Positions 1 through 8,502 of a DNA stretch of 64,000 nt are shown piece by piece. Every line of letters starts with the position of its first letter. Positions within the stretch are counted from its first letter, which is position 1. The DNA is from CAVWCQ01 sp963753545 (lineage in GTDB: Bacteria; Chloroflexota; Anaerolineae; Aggregatilineales; Aggregatilineaceae): contig CAVWCQ010000008.1 in the NCBI GenBank assembly GCA_963753545.1, positions 1,488,001 to 1,552,000 of the forward strand, written 5' to 3'. Under the pieces are notes generated by a model. It was not told where the DNA came from, ran no database searches, and worked only from the letters and a program-made list of their open reading frames with translations. The position numbers and the translations under genes were made by a program.

Positions 1-224
1 ATCTGGGCGGCGCGCAGCAGAATTTCGCCGCGCTTGGGGGGCGGGGTCTTGCGCCACTTGGGGTAGGCGGCTTCGGCGGCATCAATCGCCCGGTTGACAT
101 CGGCTTTCGTGCCGCTGGGGAAGGTCGCCAGTACTTCGCCGTTGATCGGGCTGCGCGTCTCGAACGTCTTGCCGCTGTCCGACTTTACCCACTGCCCGTT
201 AATATACAGTCCGTACTCTTTCAA
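1..224 (-). CDS. Aldehyde dehydrogenase family protein, N-terminal part
   Basis: Only the first ~75 codons lie in the window; the gene runs off the left edge. The N-terminus reads KEYGLYINGQWVKSDSGKTF, then a region like SPINGEVLATFPSG and a charged RAIDAAEAAYPKWRKTPPPKR segment, the usual start of NAD(P)-dependent aldehyde dehydrogenases that oxidise aldehydes to acids. A TTG at 222-224 is the likely start because a perfect AGGAGG (232-237, minus strand) lies 7 nt upstream; an in-frame ATG at 243-245 would place the SD inside the gene. The catalytic Cys and Glu lie outside the window, so substrate class cannot be assigned. Confidence 0.85.
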   Translation of the reverse strand, partial: MKEYGLYINGQWVKSDSGKTFETRSPINGEVLATFPSGTKADVNRAIDAAEAAYPKWRKTPPPKRGEILLRAAQ

Positions 225-257
225 GTTGAGTCCTCCTGTGACCATAGAAAAAACTAG

Positions 258-352
258 CTCACCGCAAAGAGCGCAAAGATCGCAAAGGAAAAGCAAGAAA
301 AGCAAAGAAAGAGAAGAGGATTTTCCTTTCTTTGCGCGGCAGCGTCATTAAG
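258..352. repeat. Dispersed 'CTCACCGCAAAGAGCGCA' repeat, copy 1
   Basis: A purine-rich intergenic stretch begins CTCACCGCAAAGAGCGCAAA and ends with a partly complementary TTTCCTTTCTTTGCGCGGC. The same opening recurs at about 8503 and, more diverged, at 39802. All copies lie between genes. The remainder of 225-454 holds no convincing gene. Confidence 0.6.
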
Positions 353-454
353 GAAAATTTTAGCTAATTTATTGATGGAGAGGCCACTGGGAGAGTGCAG
401 GATAGGTTTCAGAAAAACTGGCGATGAATGATCCATACAGGTGAAGGATTCGCT

Positions 455-1669
455 TTACTCATCCGGTTCCGCGGTTCTATAAAGTCCATCAAAGAGGGAT
501 TGATCTAATCCTAAAACTTCAGGAGCACTCAGACCTTTAACATCTTCAAGTCGTCCAGTCTCGTGGTTTGTGATTTTTTGGTCAAGTTTCCATAATGCAG
601 GTGAGAAAGGGATAGAAGCACCAGGATGATGCCAAAGTGTTGGATTTCTTGAAGAAATTGAAGTTGGTTTTAGCCGCTTGAACACAAGTAGGCCACTCAT
701 GCGCGTTTTCTGATAGCCTTTTGTCTCATACCAAGCACCATCAGGGATCCGGAATGGCGTTGCATCGTCGGTATCTAGATCATAGTGAAAAGCTATTTGG
801 CCGAACAGAGCTTCAGAAATATCCCTTGTTTCAACCCATGGATCGTGTAGATTGATGGCTAAAACGTATGGAACTGTCAATTCTCCATAGTGCCGATACT
901 TTTCGTTCAACCTTGACTTTATACTTGAGACCGGATCGACTGCTTGTACTGATCCATGAAAAGCGCCTACAGGACGAATACCAGTTTTTCCTCGCGCCTC
1001 AGGTTTTTTAGGAGTGGCAACTATTTCAATGTCCCAGTTTTCGTGCCGCCAAGAAATAATATGTCGCTTCATCTCAACTTCTGGCTGAGAAGTAGTGGTT
1101 AGATTATTGATGACTTCATCTGGATCGAGTTTGCCCAGTGCTTTATTAATATCTTTGCATATCCTATCAACAGGTGGAGAACTTGTAGGTGCGCTGCGAA
1201 TCCTGAGAATTAGAAAAAAGTCTGGAGAGTTAACTCGTCGGTTGATTTCGTCTATCAGTTGTTCTTCACGTCCGGCAGCGGAACCAAAAGTTCTATTTGG
1301 AAATGTGGAAGTGGCTTCAAGAAGGATTTGACACCCATCTGCGGCGGTAAGCAGAAAATCTGGTTTTCCAACAGGCCAGTCAGGTTCTACGTCAACCTTA
1401 AAATCTAGATGTACCATAAGTTGATAAAGGTAAAGTTCGAAAAAAGCTGCAAGATGCTCTCGATCATCTTGTGAGCGAAACCTCTGTACTAGGATTTTTC
1501 GCTTGTCGGCAGGCGCATCATAAGTGTCAAGCCAACCTTGAAGTACACTCCTGATCAATTCGAATAAAGGCCTAGCTGAACGATTTAGATACACAAAATC
1601 TGACTCACAATACCCGGCTGGTCCTGGATAATCGCGAACTATCCTATCAAAGAGTAGTAGTTTCTCCAT
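455..1669 (-). CDS. Hypothetical protein, possible PD-(D/E)XK-fold nuclease-like
   Basis: A 404-residue protein I do not recognise. Residues ~76-120 resemble the core of restriction-endonuclease-like folds: Glu78 in a helix (FFELYLYQLM), then GKPDFLL with Asp104, then QILLEAT with Glu118; the usual Lys after that Glu is replaced by Thr120. The remainder has no recognisable domain. The start is supported by TTTGGAG just upstream. The gene is visibly richer in A+T than its neighbours, which suggests transfer. It lies 44 bp downstream of an AbrB-type regulator on the same strand. Nuclease activity is inference from a weak motif match; a degenerate or unrelated fold is equally possible. Confidence 0.6.
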   Translation of the reverse strand: MEKLLLFDRIVRDYPGPAGYCESDFVYLNRSARPLFELIRSVLQGWLDTYDAPADKRKILVQRFRSQDDREHLAAFFELYLYQLMVHLDFKVDVEPDWPVGKPDFLLTAADGCQILLEATSTFPNRTFGSAAGREEQLIDEINRRVNSPDFFLILRIRSAPTSSPPVDRICKDINKALGKLDPDEVINNLTTTSQPEVEMKRHIISWRHENWDIEIVATPKKPEARGKTGIRPVGAFHGSVQAVDPVSSIKSRLNEKYRHYGELTVPYVLAINLHDPWVETRDISEALFGQIAFHYDLDTDDATPFRIPDGAWYETKGYQKTRMSGLLVFKRLKPTSISSRNPTLWHHPGASIPFSPALWKLDQKITNHETGRLEDVKGLSAPEVLGLDQSLFDGLYRTAEPDE

Positions 1670-1713
1670 AGTTTCTCCAAAAGGTACTCTTTAGGTAAAC
1701 GAGTCTAAACAGC

Positions 1714-1998
1714 CTACAGGAGGTCGCCATAACGTTCCTTGAATAATTCGTCGCGGATTTCCTCGCCACTTGCCAGCAGGTCGGCTACTGTCAACCCTTT
1801 TTCAGCAAGCAGTTTGCTCATATAATCGGCGAATTCCGGCACAAGCAGCCGCTTGGGAATCAGCAGCAGATGATCGTCTGTTTGTACGACCTTGAGCGTA
1901 TCTCCGGCCTGCAAACCTAGAGCCTCGCGCAGTTCGGCGGGGAGTATCAGCTTGCCTTCCGCATCCACGTTGATTTCATACGTTACATTGGTCATCAT
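1714..1998 (-). CDS. AbrB/MazE/SpoVT-type DNA-binding protein
   Basis: A 94-residue protein whose first ~50 residues form a swapped-hairpin AbrB domain: TYEINVDAEGKLILPAELRE, then ALGLQAGDTLKVVQTDD. Such domains bind DNA as dimers and are common as antitoxins or transition-state regulators. The C-terminal half (FADYMSKLLAEKGLTVADLL) is helical and would be the toxin- or partner-binding part. Two adjacent ATG codons (1996-1998, 1993-1995) follow AGGACGAGG; either could be used. No PIN or MazF toxin follows; the next gene downstream is the unknown 404-residue protein, so a toxin-antitoxin role is not established. Confidence 0.8.
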   Translation of the reverse strand: MMTNVTYEINVDAEGKLILPAELREALGLQAGDTLKVVQTDDHLLLIPKRLLVPEFADYMSKLLAEKGLTVADLLASGEEIRDELFKERYGDLL

Positions 1999-2052
1999 AA
2001 CCTCGTCCTATTTGGGGATGATTATAGTGTGCTGTGCAGTGCTCCGCATAGT

Positions 2053-2793
2053 TCACTCCTTCTGCGCGACGATCACGAGCCGGGACGCGCCGGAGGTGTA
2101 GGGCATCGTGCCGAGCCACGAATAGTCCTCGACGGTAACAAAACCTGCCGACCGGACCAGCGTTTTCAGTTCGCGGAAGGTGTAGAGGCGGAACGTCAGG
2201 GAGCGCTCCTCAGTGCGCCCGTCTTTCACTACGATCCAATGCCGCGTGAACGTGCCCGCGACATGGTTGTAGTCTTTTTCCTCCATGATGATCAGGTCGT
2301 CGCCCACGCGCTGCCAGTCCCGCTGGTGGATGTGCGGCAGCATCGTCTCCATGATGTGCGTATCGAACAGGAAACGCCCGCCCGGTTTGAGCGTTCGATG
2401 CACGGCGGATAAAAAGGCGCGGTTGCCGTCGTCATCGAAGTAGCCGAAGCTCTCCCAGAGAGCATACGCGCCGTGGAACTGGTCCGTCCAGGGCAGATCG
2501 CGCATATCGCGCTGTTCTGTCACAAACGCCCCGCTCAGATCACGTTCGGCGGCGGACTGGCGGGCATAGGCCAGCATATCCGGCGCATTATCGACCCCGG
2601 TGATCGTGTAGCGCCGTGATGCCAGTTCGAGTCCGATCCGTCCCTCGCCGCACGGCACATCGAGCAATCGGGCACGCGGGGAGAGTTCCAGCAGCGTTTC
2701 AATGGTATCGGCTTCGCGGCGCGTCTGGTCAGGCGATTTGCTGCGCCGGAGCGCTTCTTGCAGCAGTCCGGTGTAGATGGGATCGGTGCTCAT
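2053..2793 (-). CDS. Class I SAM-dependent methyltransferase
   Basis: A 246-residue Rossmann-fold methyltransferase. Motif I is LLDVPCGEGRIGLELA (about residues 38-53), followed by the acidic end of strand 2 (ITGVDNAPDML), motif IV-like HGAYALWESFGYF and post-motif LKPGGRFLFDTHI. The substrate is not evident. AGGAGG lies 6 nt before the ATG and overlaps the stop region of the upstream TIR-SUMF1 gene; the gap is 12 nt, so the two are almost certainly co-transcribed and translationally linked. The C-terminal domain (YTFRELKTLVRSAGF...) resembles small-molecule methyltransferases, but this is only a general similarity. Confidence 0.85.
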   Translation of the reverse strand: MSTDPIYTGLLQEALRRSKSPDQTRREADTIETLLELSPRARLLDVPCGEGRIGLELASRRYTITGVDNAPDMLAYARQSAAERDLSGAFVTEQRDMRDLPWTDQFHGAYALWESFGYFDDDGNRAFLSAVHRTLKPGGRFLFDTHIMETMLPHIHQRDWQRVGDDLIIMEEKDYNHVAGTFTRHWIVVKDGRTEERSLTFRLYTFRELKTLVRSAGFVTVEDYSWLGTMPYTSGASRLVIVAQKE

Positions 2794-2805
2794 GCGTTTC
2801 CTCCT

Positions 2806-4173
2806 CTAATCCAGCGGGCGAACGCAGCGGAAGCCGATGTTGTTGTACTGGGTGCCCGGTTCGCTCCAAAAGCGATCCGCAGCGCGCAGGGCAAAGGGAA
2901 AATCATCGACCCACGAGCCGCCGCGCAGGACGCGTGTCTGCCCGGTTGTTGGTCCTGATGGGTCTGCTGCCTGATCCGCGACGAGCGCATAATAATCCGC
3001 GCTGTACCAATCCGAGACCCATTCCCAGACGTTGCCGATCAGGTCCAGCGCGCCGACCCACGAGGCTCCACCCGGTTTGCTGCCCGTATCGGCGGTTTGC
3101 CCATCCGCGTTAGCCGTAAATACGATCCGGCTCTCGTCAAAAACGTTGCCCCAGGGATAAATCCAGGCGGACGGACCCCGCGCCGCATATTCCCACTCCG
3201 CTTCGGTGGGCAGCCGGGCATTCCGGCTCTCGCAGAAGACTTCCGCTTCGGCCCAACTGACCTTCTCGCGCGGGTGATGATCGCCCGAAAACTCGCCTGC
3301 CCGCCCGAATTGGGAATTGGTCACTTCCATCTGGTCAATCCAGAACGGCTTCGTAAAACAAACCGTATGCGCGGGCAGTTCATCCGCGTCCCAGTCGGGG
3401 TTAACCGCCACGTCCTGCGCATAAGCAAGCTGTTCCTCGCTGGTGCCCATGTCAAAACAGCCGACCGGGACGAGCATCATGCTCACCCCGTCGAAGTTGT
3501 GCGCGAACGGCTCCCAGTTCTGATTCTCGCCCGTGAAGTCCCACGCCTTTTTGAGCGCGGTTTGCAGGCGATCCTGCTCTTCATTTTGGCTGTGCCAGTA
3601 GATGTACAGAATGGGCACAAGGGCGATCAGCAGCGCCACAATCGCCGCCAGTGCCCATTTTTGTTTGCGTTTGAGCCTGCGGCGAGGCACATCCATGATG
3701 GGTTCCGCGGTCGCGTGGGGATGCGTTGGTTTCAGAGCCTGATCCGGCATCTGTTGGAGCAGGCTATTCAGCGATACATACAACTGGGCAAACGGCAGGG
3801 CATTCTTTAGCCCGCCCGTCAGATCCACATACTGTGTCGCCGTGAGCAGCGCCTGCAAATCGTCGTCGAGCGCTCCGCCGGGATAGTTGGTCCGGGGGCG
3901 GACGATGATCGGCAGGACCGTTTTTCTCAGGCGCAGCGCCTCGCGGATCTCTGCCTGGCAGTAGGTCGAAATCAGCAAATCATTGGAGATGAGAAAAATG
4001 CACAGGTCGCACTGGGCAATCTCGCCCAGGATCAACTGCCACCAACTCTTGCCGCCCGGTATCTGTTTGTCATACCACAGCGTATCGGCCCCGTAAACAT
4101 GCTGGAGCGCGGGCACAAATTCATCGACAAATTCGCGATCTGCCCGGCTGTAGGAAATAAAGATGCGTGCCAC
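2806..4173 (-). CDS. TIR domain - TM - SUMF1/FGE-fold fusion protein
   Basis: A 455-residue fusion. Residues 1-125 are a TIR domain (RIFISYSRADREFVDEF ... LWYDKQIPGG) with the STYCQAEI motif, whose Glu75 corresponds to the NADase glutamate of catalytic TIRs. A single membrane helix follows (~170-192, WALAAIVALLIALVPILYIY), then a formylglycine-generating-enzyme (SUMF1) fold from ~228 to the end: PVGCFDMG, EVTNSQF, LPTEAEWEYAARG, LIGNVWEWVSDWY, RVLRGGSW, NIGFRCVR. The copper-binding active-site cysteines of true FGE are missing (the stretch after RGGSW has none), so sulfatase activation is unlikely; the fold probably binds ligands. A GTG start follows AAGGGGG. It sits 15 nt after the glycosidase gene. 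A sensing or defence role is inferred. Confidence 0.9.
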   Translation of the reverse strand: MARIFISYSRADREFVDEFVPALQHVYGADTLWYDKQIPGGKSWWQLILGEIAQCDLCIFLISNDLLISTYCQAEIREALRLRKTVLPIIVRPRTNYPGGALDDDLQALLTATQYVDLTGGLKNALPFAQLYVSLNSLLQQMPDQALKPTHPHATAEPIMDVPRRRLKRKQKWALAAIVALLIALVPILYIYWHSQNEEQDRLQTALKKAWDFTGENQNWEPFAHNFDGVSMMLVPVGCFDMGTSEEQLAYAQDVAVNPDWDADELPAHTVCFTKPFWIDQMEVTNSQFGRAGEFSGDHHPREKVSWAEAEVFCESRNARLPTEAEWEYAARGPSAWIYPWGNVFDESRIVFTANADGQTADTGSKPGGASWVGALDLIGNVWEWVSDWYSADYYALVADQAADPSGPTTGQTRVLRGGSWVDDFPFALRAADRFWSEPGTQYNNIGFRCVRPLD

Positions 4174-4188
4174 TGTCTGCCCCCTTGT

Positions 4189-6279
4189 TCATACTTTGTT
4201 GGTTTCGGTCTTGATCGTCAAAGGCCGCCCATGCAGTTCAATATGGTTGAATGTGCTGGCTCCCCAGGGAACGGGGCGGAGCTGGTACGAGCCATCGAGG
4301 GCAGGTTTGAGGCCAAAACCGCTCAGCATCGTTTGGACCGCCAGCCCGCTCCAGCCCTGCAAAAATGCACCGAGCGCCCCCGTCGGCGCGTAATATTCGA
4401 CCGGGGTGAGCCAGCCCTTTTCCAGGTGAATTTCCCACCAGCGGAGCAGGGCATAGCGCCAGTCAGCTGAATTAACCTTTAATAGCAGTTCGGCATAAAT
4501 CGCGCACAGGTAAGGCCACGCCGCGCCGTTGTGATAGTTGTAGGGTTCGCGCGAGAGGCCGAACAGATCGGCGGTCCGCCCATAGTGGGGCCAGCAGCAC
4601 ATCACGCCCCAGTCGCCAAATGGCTGCTCCGAATTGGTCCGCGTTTGCAGCGCTGAGATCGCCGCCAGTACACGCTCCGCCCGCTCTGGGGAGGCCGCCC
4701 CAAAGCGCAGGGCCAGCAGCGTATCCAGGGCCAGATGATCCTCGACGTAGTCGCGCCCGCCCATATCCCCGGTGCGGCGGTAATCCACGTAACACCCTTT
4801 ACTATCGTCCCAGCAGTGGATGTGCAGCAGGGTGCGGATGTGGTGCGCGTCCTGGGCATAGGTCGCGGCGCTGGTCGTATCGCCCATCCGGCGGCCAATC
4901 GCGGCCCCGGCTTGCAGAGCGCCATAGAGCAGGGCCAGATCGTAGGTTACCCATTCGCTGCGCAGAACATTATCGGTCCAGTCGTTCGGCGCGTAGTCTT
5001 TGGCGGGGTTGGCCACCAGCCTGTTCAGACACGCCTGCGCACAGGCTAACAGCGTGCGCCCGTCGGGAACCTGCTCGTAGAGAATCGATGTATCCCCGGT
5101 CCAGGCCAGGTAATCATGGAGCAGCAGCACAAAATAGGCGGGCGAGTCCTGGTGATTCGGGAGCCAGTCCGCCGCGCCGTCCTGATCCTGGTCGCCAAAC
5201 GGCAAAATAGTCAGGTCGATCACGCCGCTGGGGCAGGAGCCGTCGCTGTGAATGCCTGCCGCCAGGGTCAGCAGGTGGTGGCGCACCCAATCGGGGCGGT
5301 AGGGCAGCACGTTTAAGGCGGTCCAATACCCGTCGCGAAAATAGATGCGCGGCGGATAGGCATATCCCGGCCCGGCCCAGAAGCCGCGAAATCCGCTGGG
5401 CGTCTCTTTATAAACGGACAGCGCGACATTCAGGCTGGCAGCGTAGAGGCTGTGCAGAACGGGATCGGGATGTTCAAAGGCAGACGATAGCCACGCCGCA
5501 TAACCATCGGCATCGTCCAGCGCGGCGCGGTAAGCGGCAGGGAAGGCCGCATCGCCCGCCGCGATAACAAAGGGCACCGTGATGGCGCTGCCGGGTTCCA
5601 GTACGGCGCGGTAAGTGAGTGATACGCCATCCGCGCGGCTCTGCCAGTCGTGCGGGATGCCGCCGGATCGCAGCGTCGCCGTGATATCGCCCCTCACGCG
5701 GAAGCCGTCACTCAGCGCCTCGACTGTAAGAGGCATGCCGTATGCGGCGGGCCGGATGCGCTTCTGGGCTTCGACCAGCCAATCGGATAGCTGCCAGCGG
5801 CGGCTGCGCAGCGCGCGTTTCACCCACCGATTTTCACGCAGAAAGCTGTAAAGCTGCGTGCTGGGGGCGGACGGTCCCAGCCGGACCTGGGGAATACGCA
5901 GATCAAAGGTGACATCCAGGCTGAGCGTAAAAACGCGCTGGCTCTCGCCATTGTTGCGCACATTCCACACCTGATAAAGCGCGGGATTCGCCGAGTCGCA
6001 AACGGTGCGTTGGGTGATCGCCGTGTCAATCGAACCGCCGCGCAGCGTCCATGAGCGGCCCATGGCGTCCGCCTCCAACCAATCGACAGGCACGCCGTCT
6101 ACGCGGGCCGATCCCTGCCAGTTGTTCAGGATGGCGATCCCTTCGGGCAGGCGGAATCGCGTGATATCTCCCCGGCCATTCAGCGCGGCAAAGAGTCGCG
6201 GGTTGCCCATATCGTAGCGCAGATCGGGCGTGGGAGACGGGACGCGCAGTGTTCCATCGGCGAGTGGCGTAACAGGCAT
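4189..6279 (-). CDS. (alpha/alpha)6-barrel glycoside hydrolase
   Basis: A 696-residue protein with an N-terminal beta-sandwich (~1-260) and a C-terminal six-hairpin helical barrel (~270-680), the layout of amylo-alpha-1,6-glucosidase/GH63/GH116-like enzymes. Hallmarks are IYFRDGYWTALNVLPY, WLPNHQDSPAYF, YAPNDWTDNVLRSEWVTYD (a candidate catalytic Asp), EPYNYHNGAAWPYLC and GFGLKPALDGSYQLRPV. No signal peptide is seen, so it probably acts on intracellular oligosaccharides or glycogen-like glucan. It is the first gene of the minus-strand operon with the TIR-SUMF1 and methyltransferase genes. The exact GH family and substrate cannot be fixed by eye. Confidence 0.75.
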   Translation of the reverse strand: MPVTPLADGTLRVPSPTPDLRYDMGNPRLFAALNGRGDITRFRLPEGIAILNNWQGSARVDGVPVDWLEADAMGRSWTLRGGSIDTAITQRTVCDSANPALYQVWNVRNNGESQRVFTLSLDVTFDLRIPQVRLGPSAPSTQLYSFLRENRWVKRALRSRRWQLSDWLVEAQKRIRPAAYGMPLTVEALSDGFRVRGDITATLRSGGIPHDWQSRADGVSLTYRAVLEPGSAITVPFVIAAGDAAFPAAYRAALDDADGYAAWLSSAFEHPDPVLHSLYAASLNVALSVYKETPSGFRGFWAGPGYAYPPRIYFRDGYWTALNVLPYRPDWVRHHLLTLAAGIHSDGSCPSGVIDLTILPFGDQDQDGAADWLPNHQDSPAYFVLLLHDYLAWTGDTSILYEQVPDGRTLLACAQACLNRLVANPAKDYAPNDWTDNVLRSEWVTYDLALLYGALQAGAAIGRRMGDTTSAATYAQDAHHIRTLLHIHCWDDSKGCYVDYRRTGDMGGRDYVEDHLALDTLLALRFGAASPERAERVLAAISALQTRTNSEQPFGDWGVMCCWPHYGRTADLFGLSREPYNYHNGAAWPYLCAIYAELLLKVNSADWRYALLRWWEIHLEKGWLTPVEYYAPTGALGAFLQGWSGLAVQTMLSGFGLKPALDGSYQLRPVPWGASTFNHIELHGRPLTIKTETNKV

Positions 6280-6468
6280 GACGGCGTGTGGGTTCCTCTC
6301 TTAAGTCAATAATCTCCACCCTGTTTCTATCTTAGCGCAGTGGTCGAAATCATGCTGACAGGGCTACGCTTAAAATACGGCTGCTCAACGGTCAATCGGC
6401 GGCGCGGCAAATGGCTTTATCATGCAGATATAAACAAAACACATCGAAACGCACCAGGAGGCGGAATC

Positions 6469-7527
6469 GTGAAACGAGTTATCGTGATAATGCTGGTTTT
6501 AGGGATCGCGCTGGCGGGGATCAGCCATCCGGTGAACGCGGCGCGTCCCATTGTCGATCAGATGGTTTCATGGCAGGGTCATCCCACCTGCGCGGGCATC
6601 AGCGCTGAAGTTTTAAGCACGCCGGAGTGCGACCAATTGATCGCGGCCCGGCCCACGCCCAACGTATCACCAGTTCCGGTCAATTTTGGCGTGATCGATG
6701 GGCAGTCGTTCATCCGCTTTAATATGAAGGAAGTGCCGCTCTATGATCAGCCGAACGGCACGCAGGTCGATACGATGGCGGCTGGTTATACCTATGTCGC
6801 TCCGATCCAGTACCGCGACGGCTGGGCGGAAATCCGGCCCGGACGTTGGGTGGATCTGGCGATCACGCGCTCAGCCCGTCCCTCGACCTTCAGCGGCGTG
6901 TTTATCAACGGTCTGGATATGCCCTTCGCCTGGATTTTGTGGCCGCACTGCGCGACGAGTTCACCCAACGGCTATCAGGCCTGTGATGCACCGGGCGGGC
7001 AGTTGCAGCGCTACCAGCTTGTCAATATCTACGCGACGGTCAATGTGGGCGGTTGGAGCTGGTATCTGATCGGCCCAGGGTTGTGGACCAACCAGCAGAA
7101 TGTCAGCGTCGTCTATCCACAGGCTCCTGCCGAGGCGCAGTTTGGCGGGCATTGGGTGGGCGTGAATACTTACGAACAGAATCTGGTGGCCTATGATGGC
7201 AGTTCCCCGGTTATGGCGACGCTCGTTTCATCGGGCGTGCGTGACGATGAACGGTGGCGCACCAAGGCCGGAACCTATGCGATCCGGCTGATGCTCGAAC
7301 TCGGCCCCATGAACGGGCAAGAGGGCAGCGATGATTTTTATTCGCTCGATAAAGTGCCCTACGCCATGTATTTTAATGGGCTGGTCAGCCTGCACGGGAC
7401 CTACTGGCATGACAGTTTCGGCTATGTGCACAGTCATGGCTGCGTCAACCTGACCATCAGCGACGCCAAGTGGCTGTTCGAAAACTGGGTCACAGATAAA
7501 ATGACAGTCTTTGTATATGGCGATTAA
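6469..7527 (+). CDS. Exported L,D-transpeptidase (YkuD domain)
   Basis: The gene starts at GTG 6469, 7 nt after a perfect AGGAGG (6456-6461), giving 352 residues; longer in-frame starts lack an SD. An N-terminal signal peptide (MKRVIVIMLVLGIALAGI... to VNAA) is followed by an SH3-like segment (FIRFNMKEVPLYDQPNGTQV ... WVDLAITRS) and a C-terminal YkuD domain with VSLHGTYWHDSFGYVHSHGCVNL, containing the catalytic His and the SHGC Cys. The family cross-links peptidoglycan stem peptides 3-3 or attaches proteins to them. It acts outside the membrane. A terminator follows directly, so it appears monocistronic. Confidence 0.9.
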   Translation: MKRVIVIMLVLGIALAGISHPVNAARPIVDQMVSWQGHPTCAGISAEVLSTPECDQLIAARPTPNVSPVPVNFGVIDGQSFIRFNMKEVPLYDQPNGTQVDTMAAGYTYVAPIQYRDGWAEIRPGRWVDLAITRSARPSTFSGVFINGLDMPFAWILWPHCATSSPNGYQACDAPGGQLQRYQLVNIYATVNVGGWSWYLIGPGLWTNQQNVSVVYPQAPAEAQFGGHWVGVNTYEQNLVAYDGSSPVMATLVSSGVRDDERWRTKAGTYAIRLMLELGPMNGQEGSDDFYSLDKVPYAMYFNGLVSLHGTYWHDSFGYVHSHGCVNLTISDAKWLFENWVTDKMTVFVYGD

Positions 7528-7537
7528 TAGATCAGGT

Positions 7538-7572
7538 GGGACCGGTAAGATACACCGGTTCCGCTTTTTTTA
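7538..7572 (+). terminator. Rho-independent terminator after L,D-transpeptidase gene
   Basis: A 9-bp stem, GGGACCGGT (7538-7546) with ACCGGTTCC (7554-7562, one G-U pair), is followed by GCTTTTTTTA. It lies 10 nt after the stop codon. Confidence 0.8.
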
Positions 7573-7627
7573 GTATGTTTTACCAGTCTTTTGATCGCCT
7601 TTTAATTTCCATCCTGTACAATATATG

Positions 7628-7808
7628 TACAAAACAAAAATTCGCGGCTAACCGTTTGCCGATGTGGGGTTCTAGCGGTCTTATTTCGGGGTGGAAGAAA
7701 CGGCTAGCATATTTTAAGCCAAGCAATGCAGCGGTTGATGGTGTACGCACCTCTGGCCGCGAATTCCGTGATGCCGGGACTGTAGGGGGGACCGGCATTT
7801 TCCTTTTT
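7628..7808 (+). ncRNA. Candidate stand-alone structured RNA (about 180 nt)
   Basis: The interval between two terminators has its own -10-like TACAAT (7617-7622) and ends in a strong terminator: ATGCCGG (7771-7777) pairs with CCGGCAT (7792-7798), then TTTCCTTTTTT. Inside, AATTCGCGGC (7639-7648) is perfectly complementary to GCCGCGAATT (7756-7765), forming a closing stem. Nested pairs are AACCG/CGGTT (7650-7654/7732-7736), TTGC/GCAA and CTAGC/GCTAG (7672-7676/7703-7707), plus a GGTG-TACG-CACC UNCG-type tetraloop hairpin (7740-7751). Length and one long closed rod are compatible with 6S RNA, but I do not recognise family consensus, and a riboswitch upstream of the osmC-like gene is an alternative. 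No coding potential is convincing. Confidence 0.55.
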
Positions 7809-7884
7809 TAATTCCTCTGTGCGGCAATTCACAAATCCCTTTGCTACAATCAATTTTAACTTATATCCACCTCAGGAGGATGTT

Positions 7885-8310
7885 ATGCCTGCACGTCATG
7901 CAGAAGCAGTGTGGCAGGGAACCCTGCGCGAAGGTAAAGGGACCATGCGGTTCAGTGGGTATGAAGGGCCTTATACCTGGGCCTCGCGCTTTGAATCGGG
8001 AGAAGGGACCAACCCGGAAGAATTGATCGGCGCGGCCCATGCGGGCTGTTTTTCGATGGCCTTCAGCTCCCAACTGACGAAAGCTGGCTTTAAGCCAGAG
8101 CGCATCCAGACCAAAGCCACTGTGCACATTGAAAAAGTGGGCGAGGGTGACCGGATCACGCGGATCGAACTGGATACCGAGGCCAGTGTACCGGGCCTGG
8201 ACGAAGCGACTTTCCAGGAAAAAGCGCAGGCGGCCAAAAACGGCTGTCCAGTTTCGCAGGCGCTGGCTGGCGTCGAGATCAGTCTGACCGCCCGCCTGAT
8301 GCCTTCATAG
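7885..8310 (+). CDS. OsmC family peroxiredoxin
   Basis: The start is ATG 7885, 5 nt after AGGAGG (7874-7879), giving 141 residues; the upstream extension is not supported. The two redox cysteines are in AHAGCFSMAFSSQL and KNGCPVSQAL, the OsmC arrangement used to reduce organic hydroperoxides. EGPYTWASRFESGEGTNPEE is typical of the OsmC rather than the Ohr branch. The protein is cytoplasmic. A TACAAT at 7844-7849 may be its own -10 box. The gene is followed by a terminator. Confidence 0.92.
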   Translation: MPARHAEAVWQGTLREGKGTMRFSGYEGPYTWASRFESGEGTNPEELIGAAHAGCFSMAFSSQLTKAGFKPERIQTKATVHIEKVGEGDRITRIELDTEASVPGLDEATFQEKAQAAKNGCPVSQALAGVEISLTARLMPS

Positions 8311-8320
8311 CGCGAGTTTT

Positions 8321-8366
8321 GCCGGGTCGCAGAGACAAACTCCCCAACTCTGCGCCCGGCGATTTT
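8321..8366 (+). terminator. Terminator after osmC-like gene
   Basis: GCCGGGTCGCAGAG (8321-8334) pairs with CTCTGCGCCCGGC (8348-8360) with one bulged T, followed by GATTTTG. The stem is 13 bp and the T-run is weak. Confidence 0.65.
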
Positions 8367-8502
8367 GCGACCCACGCCTGTTCATCATCTATCGTCACCT
8401 TCTGATTTCATGCTGTTTTCTGCACAATTGTATGAATCTGCTTCGCGCGGGTTTCTGACTTCTTCACTTCATCTCGACATCTCTGAAAATAGAAAAAATA
8501 AT

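Noticed and set aside
7536..7811. 91-codon frame across the ncRNA interval
   Set aside because: It starts inside the terminator, spans a second terminator and has no SD or family similarity. The structured RNA explains the region better.
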